Shown here in pieces: positions 63,232 to 64,000 of a stretch of DNA of 64,000 bases; position 1 is the first letter of the stretch, and each line of letters opens with the position of its first letter. Location of the stretch: assembly GCF_001270065.2 (NCBI RefSeq), contig NZ_LFYT02000007.1, positions 85,392-149,391 of the forward strand. The letters are read 5' to 3'. Under the pieces are notes generated by a model. That model worked only from the letters and a program-made list of their open reading frames with translations, was not told the DNA's origin and made no database searches. The stretch comes from Limnohabitans planktonicus II-D5 (GTDB taxonomy: Bacteria; Pseudomonadota; Gammaproteobacteria; Burkholderiales; Burkholderiaceae_C). Made by a program: the position numbers and the translations under genes.

Positions 63232-64000
63232 GTTCGACGCTTTTCAGCTTTGACGCAGGCCCCTGTCGGGGTCTTCGACCACCGACCTACAACTACACGG
63301 CCCCGTAGGTCGGCACCTTCAGGTCCGACGTTTTCTGCTTCGACGCAGGCCCCTGTCGGGGTCTTCGACCACCGACCTACAACTACACGGCCCCGTAGGT
63401 CGGCACCGTCAGGTCCGACGTTTTCTGCTTCGACGCAGGCCCCTGTCGGGGTCTTCGACCGCCGACCTACAACTACACGGCCCCGTAGGTCGGCACCTTC
63501 AGGTCCGACGTTTTTCTGCTTCGACGCAGGCCCCTGTCGGGGTCTTCGACCACCGACCTACAACTACACGGCCCCGTAGGTCGGCACCTTCAGGTCCGAC
63601 GCTATTCTGCTTCGGCACAGGCCCATGTCGGGGTCTTCGACCGCCGACCTACAAATACACGGCCCCGTAGGTCGGCACCTTCAGGTCCGACGTTTGTCCG
63701 ATTCCGCTCAGGCCCCTGTCGGGGTCTTCGACCACCGACCTACAACTACACGGCCCCGTAGGTCGGCACCGTCAGGTCCGACGTTTTCTGCTTCGACGCA
63801 GGCCCATGTCGGGGTCTTCGACCACCGACCTACAACTACACGGCCCCGTAGGTCGGCACCTTCAGGTCCGACGTTTGTCCGATTCCGCTCAGGCCCCTGT
63901 CGGGGTCTTCGACCACCGACCTACAACTACACGGCCCCGTAGGTCGGGCACCTTCAGGTCCGACGTTTGTCCGATTCCGCTCAGGCCCCTGTCGGGGTCT
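63232..64000. repeat. Tandem array of palindromic repeats, period 90-91 bp, reaching the window edge
   Basis: Units start at 63305, 63395, 63485, 63576, 63667, 63758, 63848 and 63939 with GTAGGTCGGCACC and continue TTCAGGTCCGACG. Each ends GACC(A/G)CCGACCTAC, linked by AACTACACGGCCCC. No gene overlaps; the array begins just after the M20 stop. Loops alternate between CTTCGACGCAGGCCC and CCGATTCCGCTCAGGCCC types. Confidence 0.95.

Noticed and set aside
63232..64000. CRISPR array
   Set aside because: The whole unit repeats, including the would-be spacers; the units are palindromic pairs with 90-91 bp periods, and no cas gene is present.

Overview
This window looks like a chromosomal segment of a Comamonadaceae-type betaproteobacterium (Burkholderiales; Limnohabitans- or Rhodoferax-like is my best guess). 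The reasons are the high GC content, the Bug/TctC and TRAP solute-binding proteins, a complete gentisate cluster of the nagX-nagI-nagK-nagL kind, a riboswitch-controlled thiamine operon and a MerR gene beside tRNA-Pro. The genus is inferred from gene content and was not tested by any search. About 55 genes and two tRNAs are supported. No transposase, prophage or CRISPR array was found.

Layout. 1-1020: tandem palindromic repeats. 1090-4754: hydroxylase, polysaccharide deacetylase and beta-propeller operon, with a divergent alpha/beta hydrolase. 5016-9415: housekeeping genes (rsuA, ettA, a 3'-5' exonuclease). 9493-21871: a leftward defence-type island holding hsdR-hsdS without hsdM, three uncharacterised genes, GIY-YIG and AlbA_2/Schlafen-type proteins, a HipA-like kinase with DUF3037, and an AbiE-like pair whose nucleotidyltransferase carries an in-frame stop. 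22224-25375: tctC and rhlE. 25586-31619: TPP riboswitch, thiM-thiE-thiD-cytX and a TonB-dependent receptor. 31697-35677: tRNA-Asn, an OmpA/CHASE2/FecR trio, tRNA-Pro and a MerR regulator. 35829-39771: gentisate pathway (3-hydroxybenzoate to fumarate and pyruvate). 39950-47014: aldo/keto reductase, a giant AsmA-like DUF748 protein and ArsA. 47485-50303: PAS protein, Crp/Fnr regulator and a standalone GlmS-like glutaminase domain with Cys replaced by Ser. 50368-56128: TRAP transporter operon with a shikimate-dehydrogenase-like enzyme, a TetR regulator and a beta-hydroxyacid dehydrogenase. 56213-58532: ferredoxin, arsC, a universal stress protein and aroE. 59256-63183: XRE regulator, cystathionine gamma-synthase-like enzyme, MFS transporter and M20 amidohydrolase. 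63232-64000: another repeat array.

The most unusual feature is a dispersed family of palindromic repeats at about ten loci, solo or in tandem arrays with locus-specific periods (105, 98-99 and 90-91 bp). At several loci the palindrome is nested inside a longer element with about 30-bp imperfect terminal inverted repeats, so it resembles a MITE whose core has been amplified. The repeats sit mainly at gene 3' ends, supply the stop codon of two genes, and in one copy keep the hairpin with different arm sequence. Other points of interest are the R-M operon lacking a methyltransferase subunit, the interrupted AbiEii-like gene, the Cys-to-Ser glutaminase, and a TonB receptor that appears to belong to a TPP-controlled operon.
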